64,000 nt of DNA, taken from an uncultured Alphaproteobacteria bacterium (lineage in GTDB: Bacteria > Pseudomonadota > Alphaproteobacteria > Micropepsales > Micropepsaceae). Positions 1-6,825 of this stretch are shown piece after piece. Location: NCBI GenBank assembly GCA_902825865.1, contig CADECX010000004.1, forward strand, positions 51,747 to 115,746, in the 5' to 3' direction. Numbering within the stretch: position 1 is the stretch's first letter; the number at the start of each line of letters is the position of its first letter. The translations under genes were made by a program, and so were the position numbers. The notes below the pieces were generated by a model. That model had not been told where the DNA came from. It saw only the letters and a list, made by a program, of their open reading frames with translations, and ran no database searches.

Positions 1-522
1 GTGAAGATGGGCACCACCGCGGCCCAGAAGAAGCTGTTCTTCAATCTGCGGAAGGCCAAGAACAATATCGGCGCCATCGAAGAAGGCGACCTGACACCGG
101 ATCACACCACCACCCTGGCGGACCAGCTTGGTGTCACCGAGACCGAAGTGACCGAGATGAACCGCCGGCTTTCCGGCGGCGATGCCTCGCTCAATGCGCC
201 GTTGCGTTCGGAATCGGAAAGCGAATGGCAGGATTGGCTGGCGGACGATACCGCCGACCAGGAAACCCGCCTGGCCGAACGCGAGGAAATGGGCGACCGC
301 CACGAATTGCTGGTCAGCGCCATGAAGGACCTGACCGAGCGCGAGCGCGATATCTTGCAGGCGCGCCGCTTGCAGGACGAGCCCGCCACCCTGGAAGAAC
401 TGTCGCAGAAATACGGCGTCAGCCGCGAACGTGTGCGCCAGATCGAGGTCCGGGCGTTCGAAAAGCTGCAGCGCGGCATGAAGGACGCCATGACCACGGC
501 GGCGCTTCCTGCTCCGGCCTAG
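1..522 (+). CDS. rpoH: RNA polymerase sigma-32 (heat-shock sigma factor), 3' part
   Basis: C-terminal 173 residues of a sigma-70 family factor; the 5' end lies outside the window. The visible part covers the region 3 to region 4 segment typical of RpoH (KKLFFNLRKAK, then a long acidic linker). It ends in a region 4.2 helix-turn-helix with the signature VSRERVRQIEVRAFEKL, which contacts the -35 element. RpoH directs core polymerase to heat-shock promoters. The N-terminal length and regulation cannot be judged because the start is missing. Family assignment is firm; alphaproteobacteria often carry two RpoH paralogues, and which one this is cannot be told. Confidence 0.93.
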   Translation: MKMGTTAAQKKLFFNLRKAKNNIGAIEEGDLTPDHTTTLADQLGVTETEVTEMNRRLSGGDASLNAPLRSESESEWQDWLADDTADQETRLAEREEMGDRHELLVSAMKDLTERERDILQARRLQDEPATLEELSQKYGVSRERVRQIEVRAFEKLQRGMKDAMTTAALPAPA

Positions 523-609
523 ACCAGCCATCGCATAACCAGCATGCGCGGATAGTGCTTCTACGCACCTTGAGCTGCGCTAGGCTTGCCGCTGCAATAG
601 GGGGCAAGC

Positions 610-1443
610 ATGAAGCTCAAGATTTGGCAGGTCGATGCTTTCGCCAGCAAGCCGCTGGAGGGCAACCCTGCCGCCATCGTGCCGTTGGAAAGCTGGCTGG
701 AGACGGAGCTGATGCAGCGCATCGCCGCCGAGAACAATGTCGCGGAAACCGCCTATTTCGTGAAAGCCGGCCCCTACGCCTACGACTTGCGCTGGTTCGC
801 ACCCAATCGCGAAGTGGATTTGTGCGGCCACGCCACCCTGGCCAGCGCCTGGATTCTGTTCAACAAGACCGACACGGCTTTGAACCAAGTGCGTTTCATG
901 ACCCGCTCCGGCGAGCTGGTAGTGACGCGCGGCAGCAATGGCAATGTGATGTCGCTGCCCTCGGCTGAGTCCGAAGCATTTGCGCCGCCCGCCGGTTTTG
1001 CCGACGCTTTGGGCAAAAACTTGGGCGGCGCACCGCCGGCTGAACTTCACATCAGCGCCAAGGGCGGCGCCGGCGCCAAGGCGTTGATCGCGGTGTGGAA
1101 CACACCGGATCAAGTGAAAGCATTGGAACCTGCCGCCGACTTGCAACATGTGGCGATGCAAGTGGGTGCGGGCTCGGTGCTGGCGACGGCGCCGGGCGGC
1201 GGCGCACCATACGACATGGTCTCGCGCTTTTTCGCGCCCTATTACGGCGTGCCGGAGGACCCGGTAACCGGTTCGGCGCATTGCGCCCTGACGCCATTCT
1301 GGTCCAAGCGGCTGGGCAAGAAGACATTGAAAGCGCGCCAGGCTTCGCCGCGCGGCGGCGATTTGATCTGCACCGATGACGGCGCACGCACGATCATCCA
1401 GGGCGACTGCGCGTTGTACTTGACCGGCGAAATTCAGGTCTGA
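610..1443 (+). CDS. PhzF family epimerase/isomerase
   Basis: 277 residues, the usual PhzF length, with the two-lobed diaminopimelate-epimerase-like fold expected. The N-terminal part has QVDAF, GNPAA and NVAETAYF; Glu46 in the last motif is the likely catalytic acid/base. The D-L-C-G-H-A-T segment near residue 75 and DPVTGSAHCALTPFW near 215 are the other family signatures. PhzF proper isomerises a phenazine precursor, but no phenazine genes are nearby and most chromosomal family members have unknown small-molecule substrates. It stands alone between rpoH and the serine operon. ATG 610 is the natural start. Confidence 0.9.
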   Translation: MKLKIWQVDAFASKPLEGNPAAIVPLESWLETELMQRIAAENNVAETAYFVKAGPYAYDLRWFAPNREVDLCGHATLASAWILFNKTDTALNQVRFMTRSGELVVTRGSNGNVMSLPSAESEAFAPPAGFADALGKNLGGAPPAELHISAKGGAGAKALIAVWNTPDQVKALEPAADLQHVAMQVGAGSVLATAPGGGAPYDMVSRFFAPYYGVPEDPVTGSAHCALTPFWSKRLGKKTLKARQASPRGGDLICTDDGARTIIQGDCALYLTGEIQV

Positions 1444-1547
1444 TCTCAAATCGATCGTGCCTGTCCAAAACGCCACAGGCTTCGGCGCTTTTTCCGAGAC
1501 ACGCCAATAGCTTGCGAACTTGCCACAGGCTTTCACCGATTCTTGCG

Positions 1548-1576
1548 TTGACGCGGCAGGCCCCCGCGCCTATATC
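1548..1576 (+). promoter_or_regulatory. Candidate sigma-70 promoter of the serC operon
   Basis: TTGACG at 1548-1553 is followed after 16 bases by CTATAT at 1570-1575 (or TATATC at 1571-1576 after 17). Initiation would fall around 1582-1584, just upstream of the two leader hairpins before serC. Inferred from consensus match and position only. Confidence 0.5.
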
Positions 1577-1581
1577 GGCGG

Positions 1582-1633
1582 CGGGCCACGCCTCCCCAAC
1601 GAGGCGCTATCATTCTGGAAGGAATGAACCGCG
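1582..1633 (+). ncRNA. Candidate serC-motif leader RNA
   Basis: Two tandem hairpins precede the serC ATG (1634). The first is CGCCTC/GAGGCG at 1589-1606 with a 6-base loop. The second is TCATTC/GAATGA at 1610-1627, whose loop and 3' arm contain the Shine-Dalgarno sequence GGAAGGA (1617-1623). A structured leader called the serC motif is known upstream of serC-serA operons in alphaproteobacteria. The gene context and the two-hairpin layout agree with it, though I recall rather than verified the consensus. Sequestration of the ribosome site suggests control of translation; the signal is not known. Confidence 0.6.
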
Positions 1634-2803
1634 ATGACTGAGAATGCCCAAAGTGGCAAACATCCGGCCGTGCGTCCCGCGCGGCCTTTTTTTTCCTCCG
1701 GCCCCTGCGCCAAGCGCCCTGGTTGGACCCCTGAAGCCCTCAAGGGCGCGCTGGTGGGACGCTCCCACCGCTCCAAACCCGGCAAGACCAAGCTGAAGGA
1801 CGCCATCGAGCGCACCAAGAAACTCTTGGGCGTACCGGACGGCTATCGCTGCGGCATCGTGCCGGCCTCCGATACCGGCGCGGTGGAAATGGCGCTGTGG
1901 TCGATGCTGGGCGCGCGTCCCGTCGACCTGTTCGCCTGGGAAAGTTTTTCCGAAGACTGGGTCACCGACACGGTCAAGCAGCTCAAGATCAAGGATGCCC
2001 GCATCTTCAAGGCGCCTTATGGCCAGCTGCCCGATCTTGGCCAATACAATCCGGCTCATGACGCGGTGTTTGTCTGGAACGGCACCACCAGCGGCGTGAA
2101 GGTGCCGGCTGGCGACTGGATCCCGGCAAGCCGCGAAGGCCTGACCATCTGCGACGCGACCTCGGCGGCTTTTGCGATGGAACTGCCCTGGGACAAGCTC
2201 GATGTGGTGACCTTCTCCTGGCAAAAGGTCTTGGGCGGCGAAGCCGCGCATGGCGTCTTGATCCTGTCGCCCCGCGCCGTCGCGCGGCTTGAGAGCTACA
2301 CCCCGCCCTGGCCGATGCCCAAAATCTTCCGCATGACCAAAGGCGGCAAGATCGTGGAAGGGATTTTCGAAGGCGAGACCATCAACACGCCCTCCATGGT
2401 GGCGGTCGAGGATTATCTCGACGCCCTGAGCTGGGCGGAAAGCATCGGCGGGCTCAAGGGCCTGATCAAACGCTCCAACGACAATCTGCATGCCTTGGAG
2501 CAATGGGTCGCGGGCGCCGGGTGGGCCGGTTTTTTGGCGCAGAATGCCGCCATCCGTTCCAACACCAGTGTCTGTATCGCCGTCACCGATCCGTCCTTCA
2601 CCGCCCTTTCCGACGAGGCCAAAGCCGACGCGATCAAGAAGATGTGCTCGTTGCTGGAAAAGGAAGGCGTGGCGCTGGACATTGCCGGCTACCGCGCCGC
2701 ACCGCCGGGCCTGCGCATCTGGTGCGGCGCCACGGTCGATACAGCCGATATCGAGGCGCTGACGCCTTGGCTGGACTGGGCCTGGAGCCAGATAAAAACC
2801 TGA
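1634..2803 (+). CDS. serC: Phosphoserine aminotransferase (alphaproteobacterial type)
   Basis: 389 residues. Fold-type I PLP aminotransferase that converts 3-phosphohydroxypyruvate and glutamate to 3-phosphoserine, the second step of serine synthesis; it can also serve pyridoxal phosphate synthesis. The PLP lysine is Lys198 in SWQKVLGGE, preceded by the [11 protein letters not shown] cofactor-binding stretch. The N-terminal [13 protein letters not shown] segment is typical of the long SerC form of alphaproteobacteria. It is first gene of a serC-sseB-serA operon and is preceded by a structured leader whose hairpin holds its ribosome binding site. Confidence 0.96.
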   Translation: MTENAQSGKHPAVRPARPFFSSGPCAKRPGWTPEALKGALVGRSHRSKPGKTKLKDAIERTKKLLGVPDGYRCGIVPASDTGAVEMALWSMLGARPVDLFAWESFSEDWVTDTVKQLKIKDARIFKAPYGQLPDLGQYNPAHDAVFVWNGTTSGVKVPAGDWIPASREGLTICDATSAAFAMELPWDKLDVVTFSWQKVLGGEAAHGVLILSPRAVARLESYTPPWPMPKIFRMTKGGKIVEGIFEGETINTPSMVAVEDYLDALSWAESIGGLKGLIKRSNDNLHALEQWVAGAGWAGFLAQNAAIRSNTSVCIAVTDPSFTALSDEAKADAIKKMCSLLEKEGVALDIAGYRAAPPGLRIWCGATVDTADIEALTPWLDWAWSQIKT

Positions 2804-2824
2804 ACTTGGAAAAGAGGCGCTGCC

Positions 2825-3562
2825 ATGCTGTTCATTGCGGAAAATGAATTGGAAAAAGCGCTGGTCGAGGCGGTGAAAACGCCGTCCTCGGCGCCCAACT
2901 TCTATCGCCTGTTGCTGGAAAGCGACCTGCTGGTGATGGGCAGTGCGGAAGGGCGGGAAGAGGCGCAGGAACAATTTTCCCTGGAGCCCGGCACTAACCT
3001 GAAACTGGTCACCGGCCTCAAGGACGGCAACCCGTATCTGCCGGTTTTTTCCTCGCTGCCGCGGATGCAGGAATTCGTGGAGCAGGAAACCAAATATCTC
3101 AGCATCAATGGCCGCGCCCTGTTGGAGCTGACGCGCGGCGGGCCCATCATCCTCAATCCCGCGTCTCAATATGGCAAAGAGCTTTCCCCCCTGGAGGTCC
3201 AGCAGTTGCTGGCCGGTCCCACCCCACCCAAGCAATACCACTCCGTTGGCCAGGCGGCCTATCCCGAACCGCTGGTCCAGGCGCTGACGGCGGTCTTCGC
3301 CGCCCGCCCCGATATCGAGACCGCCTGGATGATCCAGGTCACCTTCGCCGATCGCGCGGATCAACCCCATCCGCTGGTCGGCATCGAAACCGCCGGCGAC
3401 TGGCCGTCCTTGATACAGGCCATTCAGGCCGCCGCCGAGGCGCATGTCCCGGGCATGCTGTTCGACATTCAACGCGTCGACCGGCGCAATCCCGCCGGCA
3501 TGACCAGCGCCCTGATCCAGGTCCCGCCTTTCTATGTGCGCGGCGCCTCCACTCTCAATTGA
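2825..3562 (+). CDS. sseB: SseB family protein
   Basis: 245 residues matching the SseB family: an N-terminal domain (about 1-130: ELEKALVEAV, FYRLLLESDL, LPVFSSLPRMQEF, INGRALLEL, then GGPIILNPAS), and a C-terminal SseB domain (from about 155: EPLVQALTAVF, AWMIQ). In E. coli, SseB is named for enhanced serine sensitivity, with no assigned biochemical activity. Its place between serC and serA (21 and 17 bases from its neighbours) makes a role in serine metabolism or its control likely, but that is inference. It is soluble with no signal peptide, and ATG 2825 follows an AAGAGG ribosome site. Confidence 0.85.
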   Translation: MLFIAENELEKALVEAVKTPSSAPNFYRLLLESDLLVMGSAEGREEAQEQFSLEPGTNLKLVTGLKDGNPYLPVFSSLPRMQEFVEQETKYLSINGRALLELTRGGPIILNPASQYGKELSPLEVQQLLAGPTPPKQYHSVGQAAYPEPLVQALTAVFAARPDIETAWMIQVTFADRADQPHPLVGIETAGDWPSLIQAIQAAAEAHVPGMLFDIQRVDRRNPAGMTSALIQVPPFYVRGASTLN

Positions 3563-3579
3563 CAGCCAAGGACAAGCCC

Positions 3580-5160
3580 ATGCCGAAAGTTCTGATCGCC
3601 GACAAACTCTCCCCCGCCGCCGTCGCCATCTTCCGCGAACGCGGCGTCGATGCCGATGTGAAGACCGGCCTGAGCAAGGAAGAGCTGATCAAGATCGTGG
3701 ATCAGTATGACGGCATCGCCATCCGTTCGGCCACCAAGCTGACCGCCGACGTTCTCAAGGCGGCCAAGAATCTGAAGGTGGTGGGCCGCGCCGGCATCGG
3801 CGTCGACAATGTCGATATTCCCGCCGCCACCGCCGCCGGCGTGATCGTGATGAACACGCCCTTCGGCAATTCCATCACCACCGCCGAGCACGCTATTTCC
3901 CTGATGCTGGCCTTGGCGCGCGAACTGCCCGCCGCCAATGCCTCGACCCAGGCCGGCAAATGGGAAAAGAACCGCTTCATGGGCGTGGAAATCACCGGCA
4001 AGGTGCTGGGCCTGATCGGGGCCGGCAATATCGGCAGCATCGTCGCCGACCGCGCCAAGGGCCTCAAGATGCGGGTCGTCGCCTTCGATCCCTATCTGTC
4101 GCAGGAACGCGCCAACGATCTGGGCGTGGAAAAGGTCGAGTTGAACGATCTTCTGGCGCGCGCTGATTTCATCACTTTGCATGTGCCGATGACGCCGGAG
4201 ACCAAGAACATTCTGTCGGCCGACGCCATCGCCAAGACCAAGAAGGGCGTGCGGATCATCAATTGCGCGCGCGGCGGCTTGATCGACGAGAATGCCTTGA
4301 AGGCGGCGATCGACAATGGCCATGTCGCGGGCGCGGCTTTGGACGTGTTCGAAACCGAGCCGGCCAAGGAGAATGTCCTGTTCGGCAACGAAAAAGTCGT
4401 CGCCACGCCGCATCTGGGCGCTTCCACCACCGAAGCACAGGAAAATGTCGCGCTGCAGGTGGCGGAACAGATTTCCGACTATCTCTTGACCGGCGCCATC
4501 ACCAATGCGCTGAACATGCCGTCCATCTCGGCCTCGGAAGCGCAGAAAGTGCGGCCCTGGATTTCGCTGTCGGAAAAGCTGGGCTCGTTCGCCGGCCAAT
4601 TGACCGGCACCAGCCTGACCGGCGTGGAGATTGTCTATGAAGGCACGCCTTCGCTGCTCAACACCCGCGCCTTGACCCAGGCGGCGCTGAACGGGTTGCT
4701 CAAGCCCATCCTGGCGGAGGTCAACATGGTCAATGCCCCGGTGATCGCCAAGGAGCGCGGCATCAAGGTGAGCGAGACCCGCCAGGACGCGCAGGGAATC
4801 TATGAAGGCTTCGTCAAGCTGGTGGTTTCGATGAGCGACGGCACCACCCGCCGGGTCGCCGGCACCGTCTTCTCCGACGGCCGCCCGCGCCTGATACAGA
4901 TCAAGGATATCGGGCTGGACGCCGAGTTCGCGCCGCACATGCTCTATATCGTCAATGAGGACAAGCCGGGCTTTATCGGCAAGCTGGGCACCCTGCTCGG
5001 CGACGCCAAGGTCAATATCGCCAACTTCACCCTGGGCCGCAGCGCTCCGGGCCAGGACGCCATCGCGCTGATCGAAGTGGACGGCGCGGTACCGGACGCT
5101 GTGGCGCAAGCCGTCGCCAACCTGCCGCAAGTGAAGCACGCAAAGCCGCTAGCGTTCTGA
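3580..5160 (+). CDS. serA: D-3-phosphoglycerate dehydrogenase
   Basis: 526 residues from ATG 3580, which follows AAGGA at 3568-3572; an in-frame TTG at 3559 would overlap sseB and is less likely. It oxidises 3-phosphoglycerate to 3-phosphohydroxypyruvate, the first step of serine synthesis. The N-terminal substrate and NAD domains contain GLIGAGNIGSIVA, the catalytic Arg of CARGGLID, the Glu of FETEP and the His of TPHLGAST. The long form continues with an allosteric substrate-binding domain and a C-terminal ACT domain (MLYIVNEDKPGFIGKLG), which normally mediates serine feedback. Last gene of the operon, followed by an intrinsic terminator. Confidence 0.97.
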   Translation: MPKVLIADKLSPAAVAIFRERGVDADVKTGLSKEELIKIVDQYDGIAIRSATKLTADVLKAAKNLKVVGRAGIGVDNVDIPAATAAGVIVMNTPFGNSITTAEHAISLMLALARELPAANASTQAGKWEKNRFMGVEITGKVLGLIGAGNIGSIVADRAKGLKMRVVAFDPYLSQERANDLGVEKVELNDLLARADFITLHVPMTPETKNILSADAIAKTKKGVRIINCARGGLIDENALKAAIDNGHVAGAALDVFETEPAKENVLFGNEKVVATPHLGASTTEAQENVALQVAEQISDYLLTGAITNALNMPSISASEAQKVRPWISLSEKLGSFAGQLTGTSLTGVEIVYEGTPSLLNTRALTQAALNGLLKPILAEVNMVNAPVIAKERGIKVSETRQDAQGIYEGFVKLVVSMSDGTTRRVAGTVFSDGRPRLIQIKDIGLDAEFAPHMLYIVNEDKPGFIGKLGTLLGDAKVNIANFTLGRSAPGQDAIALIEVDGAVPDAVAQAVANLPQVKHAKPLAF

Positions 5161-5185
5161 TCACGGCTGTCGCCAAAGTACAAAA

Positions 5186-5208
5186 GGGCGCCTCGCGGCG
5201 CCCTTTTT
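5186..5208 (+). terminator. Intrinsic terminator after serA
   Basis: Perfect 7-bp GC stem GGGCGCC/GGCGCCC (5186-5192 and 5197-5203) with a TCGC loop and a T5 tract. It lies 25 bases after the serA stop. The tract overlaps the stop codon of the converging Imm53 gene (5207-5209), so it marks the exact boundary between the two transcripts. Confidence 0.93.
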
Positions 5209-5545
5209 ATTTGGTGTCAACTTCCGTGACCCATGATCGGAAAGCCTCTATGAGGCGAGGTAAGTCCCGAGGTCCACCATAGGCCTTAAATTTGGTGCCC
5301 TCGATCTTGGCCACCAACCACCTAAGATCACCATTCAATCCCTGTGGCGCTTGGGATTCGGCCACGTTCTCGAAAATCGGCTCGAAATGCTTTCCCGCCA
5401 GGGAGGTCTGTTCGAGATCGACTGTGAGGCTCCACCCGGGATTGTCCAGCGTGTCGATCGAGACCCCGTATTGGTGCTCCCAATCTTCGTTGCATTGGGC
5501 CATGTACCAATTCATCAGCCACGCAATGCCGTCAGGCTCAGCCAC
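5207..5545 (-). CDS. Imm53 family immunity protein (orphan)
   Basis: 112 residues with the Imm53 look: an N-terminal WLMNWYMAQCNEDWEHQYGV block, then IDTLDNPGWSLTVDL, and a C-terminal FRSWV helix. Imm53 proteins were defined as predicted immunity partners of polymorphic toxins, protecting the producing cell or its kin. No toxin gene, secretion gene or other immunity gene is adjacent, so it is an orphan, possibly a defensive copy or a domesticated protein. It lies 3 bases upstream of aroQ's 3' end on the same strand, with aroQ transcribed first, so co-transcription with aroQ is likely. Confidence 0.75.
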   Translation of the reverse strand: MAEPDGIAWLMNWYMAQCNEDWEHQYGVSIDTLDNPGWSLTVDLEQTSLAGKHFEPIFENVAESQAPQGLNGDLRWLVAKIEGTKFKAYGGPRDLPRLIEAFRSWVTEVDTK

Positions 5546-5548
5546 TTC

Positions 5549-5836
5549 TTAGATCCGATTTTTGGCAATGGCCTCGTGGTGCCTGATGACCTCTTTGACG
5601 ATGAAGTTGAGGAACTTCTCGGCAAAGTCCGGATCCAGCTTGGCGTCCTCGGCCAGTTTGCGCAGCCGCGCGATCTGGGCGGCTTCGCGTGAGGGATCGG
5701 CGGGCGGAAAATTGTGCGCCGCCTTGAACTCGCCCACCGCCTGGGTGCATTTGAAACGCTCCGCCAGCATGTGAATCAGCGCGGCATCGATATTGTCGAT
5801 GCTATCTCGCAACCGCAGCAGTTCGGGATGGGTCAT
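5549..5836 (-). CDS. Chorismate mutase, AroQ class
   Basis: 95 residues, the size of a stand-alone all-helical AroQ chorismate mutase, which rearranges chorismate to prephenate for phenylalanine and tyrosine synthesis. Visible motifs are LRDSIDNIDAALIHMLAER (first helix with the active-site Arg), VGEFKAAH with its Lys, and FLNFIVKEVIRHHE in the last helix. There is no fused prephenate dehydratase or dehydrogenase. The gene is divergent from mlaA and is followed by the Imm53 gene. Confidence 0.92.
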   Translation of the reverse strand: MTHPELLRLRDSIDNIDAALIHMLAERFKCTQAVGEFKAAHNFPPADPSREAAQIARLRKLAEDAKLDPDFAEKFLNFIVKEVIRHHEAIAKNRI

Positions 5837-6063
5837 GACATGCCTTTCGTACGGCTTTGCACAGTTTCCAGGCGAAATATGTTTAAGCGAAAGCCCCGCC
5901 CGGCGCCAGCAAAGTTCCAGCCGGGGCTCTGATGCGATTTATTTTCAAACAAGGTGAACAGGCAAGCCAAATCCTCTTCCACCCCCCCGCTCAAGAGTGA
6001 TTAGCTTGAGGGGCACAGGTGGGGGCTTGCGCAAGTCTGCAATAGCAGACGGCAAGAAAAGCA

Positions 6064-6795
6064 ATGCGAGAATTCGGGGTCGTTTGGGTATTGGCATTGG
6101 CGCTGATGGCCGGGGGTTGCGCGACCACAACGCGCGATGAAGACGGCCATGTCACGGTCAGCGACCCCTTCGAAGGCGTGAACCGCTTCTTCTTCGACCT
6201 CAACCAGCGGCTGGACCGCAATGCGGGGCGTCCGGCGGCGACCGCCTACCGCGAAACCGTTCCGGTATCGATACGCGGCGGCCTGCACAATGTACTGGAC
6301 AATCTGGGCGGCCCGGTCACCGTTGCCAACAGCCTGCTGCAGGCGCGTTTGGAAAGCGCCGGCATCGCGGCGGGACGCTTTCTGGTCAACAGCACCGTCG
6401 GCGTCGCGGGCATCTTCGACGTCGCCACCGATTGGGGCATGCCCAGCCGCCCGCGCGACTTCGGCGAGACCATGGGCACCTATGGTGTGCCGCCGGGTCC
6501 CTATCTGGTGCTGCCGTTCCGCGGCTCAACCGATGTGCGCGACTTTGCCGGCAACTATCTCGACGGTTATGCCACGCCCTTGCGCTATGTCCGCTATGAC
6601 GGGCGCAACTATGTCGGCCTGATGAAATCCACCCTGGGCTCGGTAAACAATCGCGCCAACAACCTCGTCACCCTTCGCGACATCGAGCGCGCCAGCGTGG
6701 ACTATTACGCCACCATGCGGACCTGGTACATGGAACGCCGGGCCCGCCTGATCGAAGACACCCCCGTCAGGACCGGAGAATTGCCGGACTTTTAA
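6064..6795 (+). CDS. mlaA: MlaA/VacJ family outer-membrane lipoprotein
   Basis: 243 residues with a lipoprotein signal ending at Cys19 (LALMAGGC). The mature part has the MlaA signatures: DPFEGVNRFFFDLNQ, SIRGGLHNVLDNLGGPVTVANSLLQ, the FLVNSTVGVAGIFDVAT block, and YGVPPGPYLVLPFRGSTDVRD. MlaA forms a ring in the inner leaflet of the outer membrane and moves mislocalised phospholipid towards the periplasmic MlaC carrier. Here it lies 30 bases before hpnN and near an MlaC-like hpnM, so a role in hopanoid or phospholipid traffic between membranes is likely. The mlaFEDB transporter genes are not in the window. Confidence 0.93.
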   Translation: MREFGVVWVLALALMAGGCATTTRDEDGHVTVSDPFEGVNRFFFDLNQRLDRNAGRPAATAYRETVPVSIRGGLHNVLDNLGGPVTVANSLLQARLESAGIAAGRFLVNSTVGVAGIFDVATDWGMPSRPRDFGETMGTYGVPPGPYLVLPFRGSTDVRDFAGNYLDGYATPLRYVRYDGRNYVGLMKSTLGSVNNRANNLVTLRDIERASVDYYATMRTWYMERRARLIEDTPVRTGELPDF

Positions 6796-6825
6796 CAGCG
6801 GGCCAAAAATGCTCTAAACCGGCCC

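Noticed and set aside
1610..5139. Long minus-strand open frames antisense to serC, sseB and serA
   Set aside because: Same shadow effect. The plus-strand genes have catalytic motifs, ribosome sites and a terminator; the antisense products match nothing recognisable.
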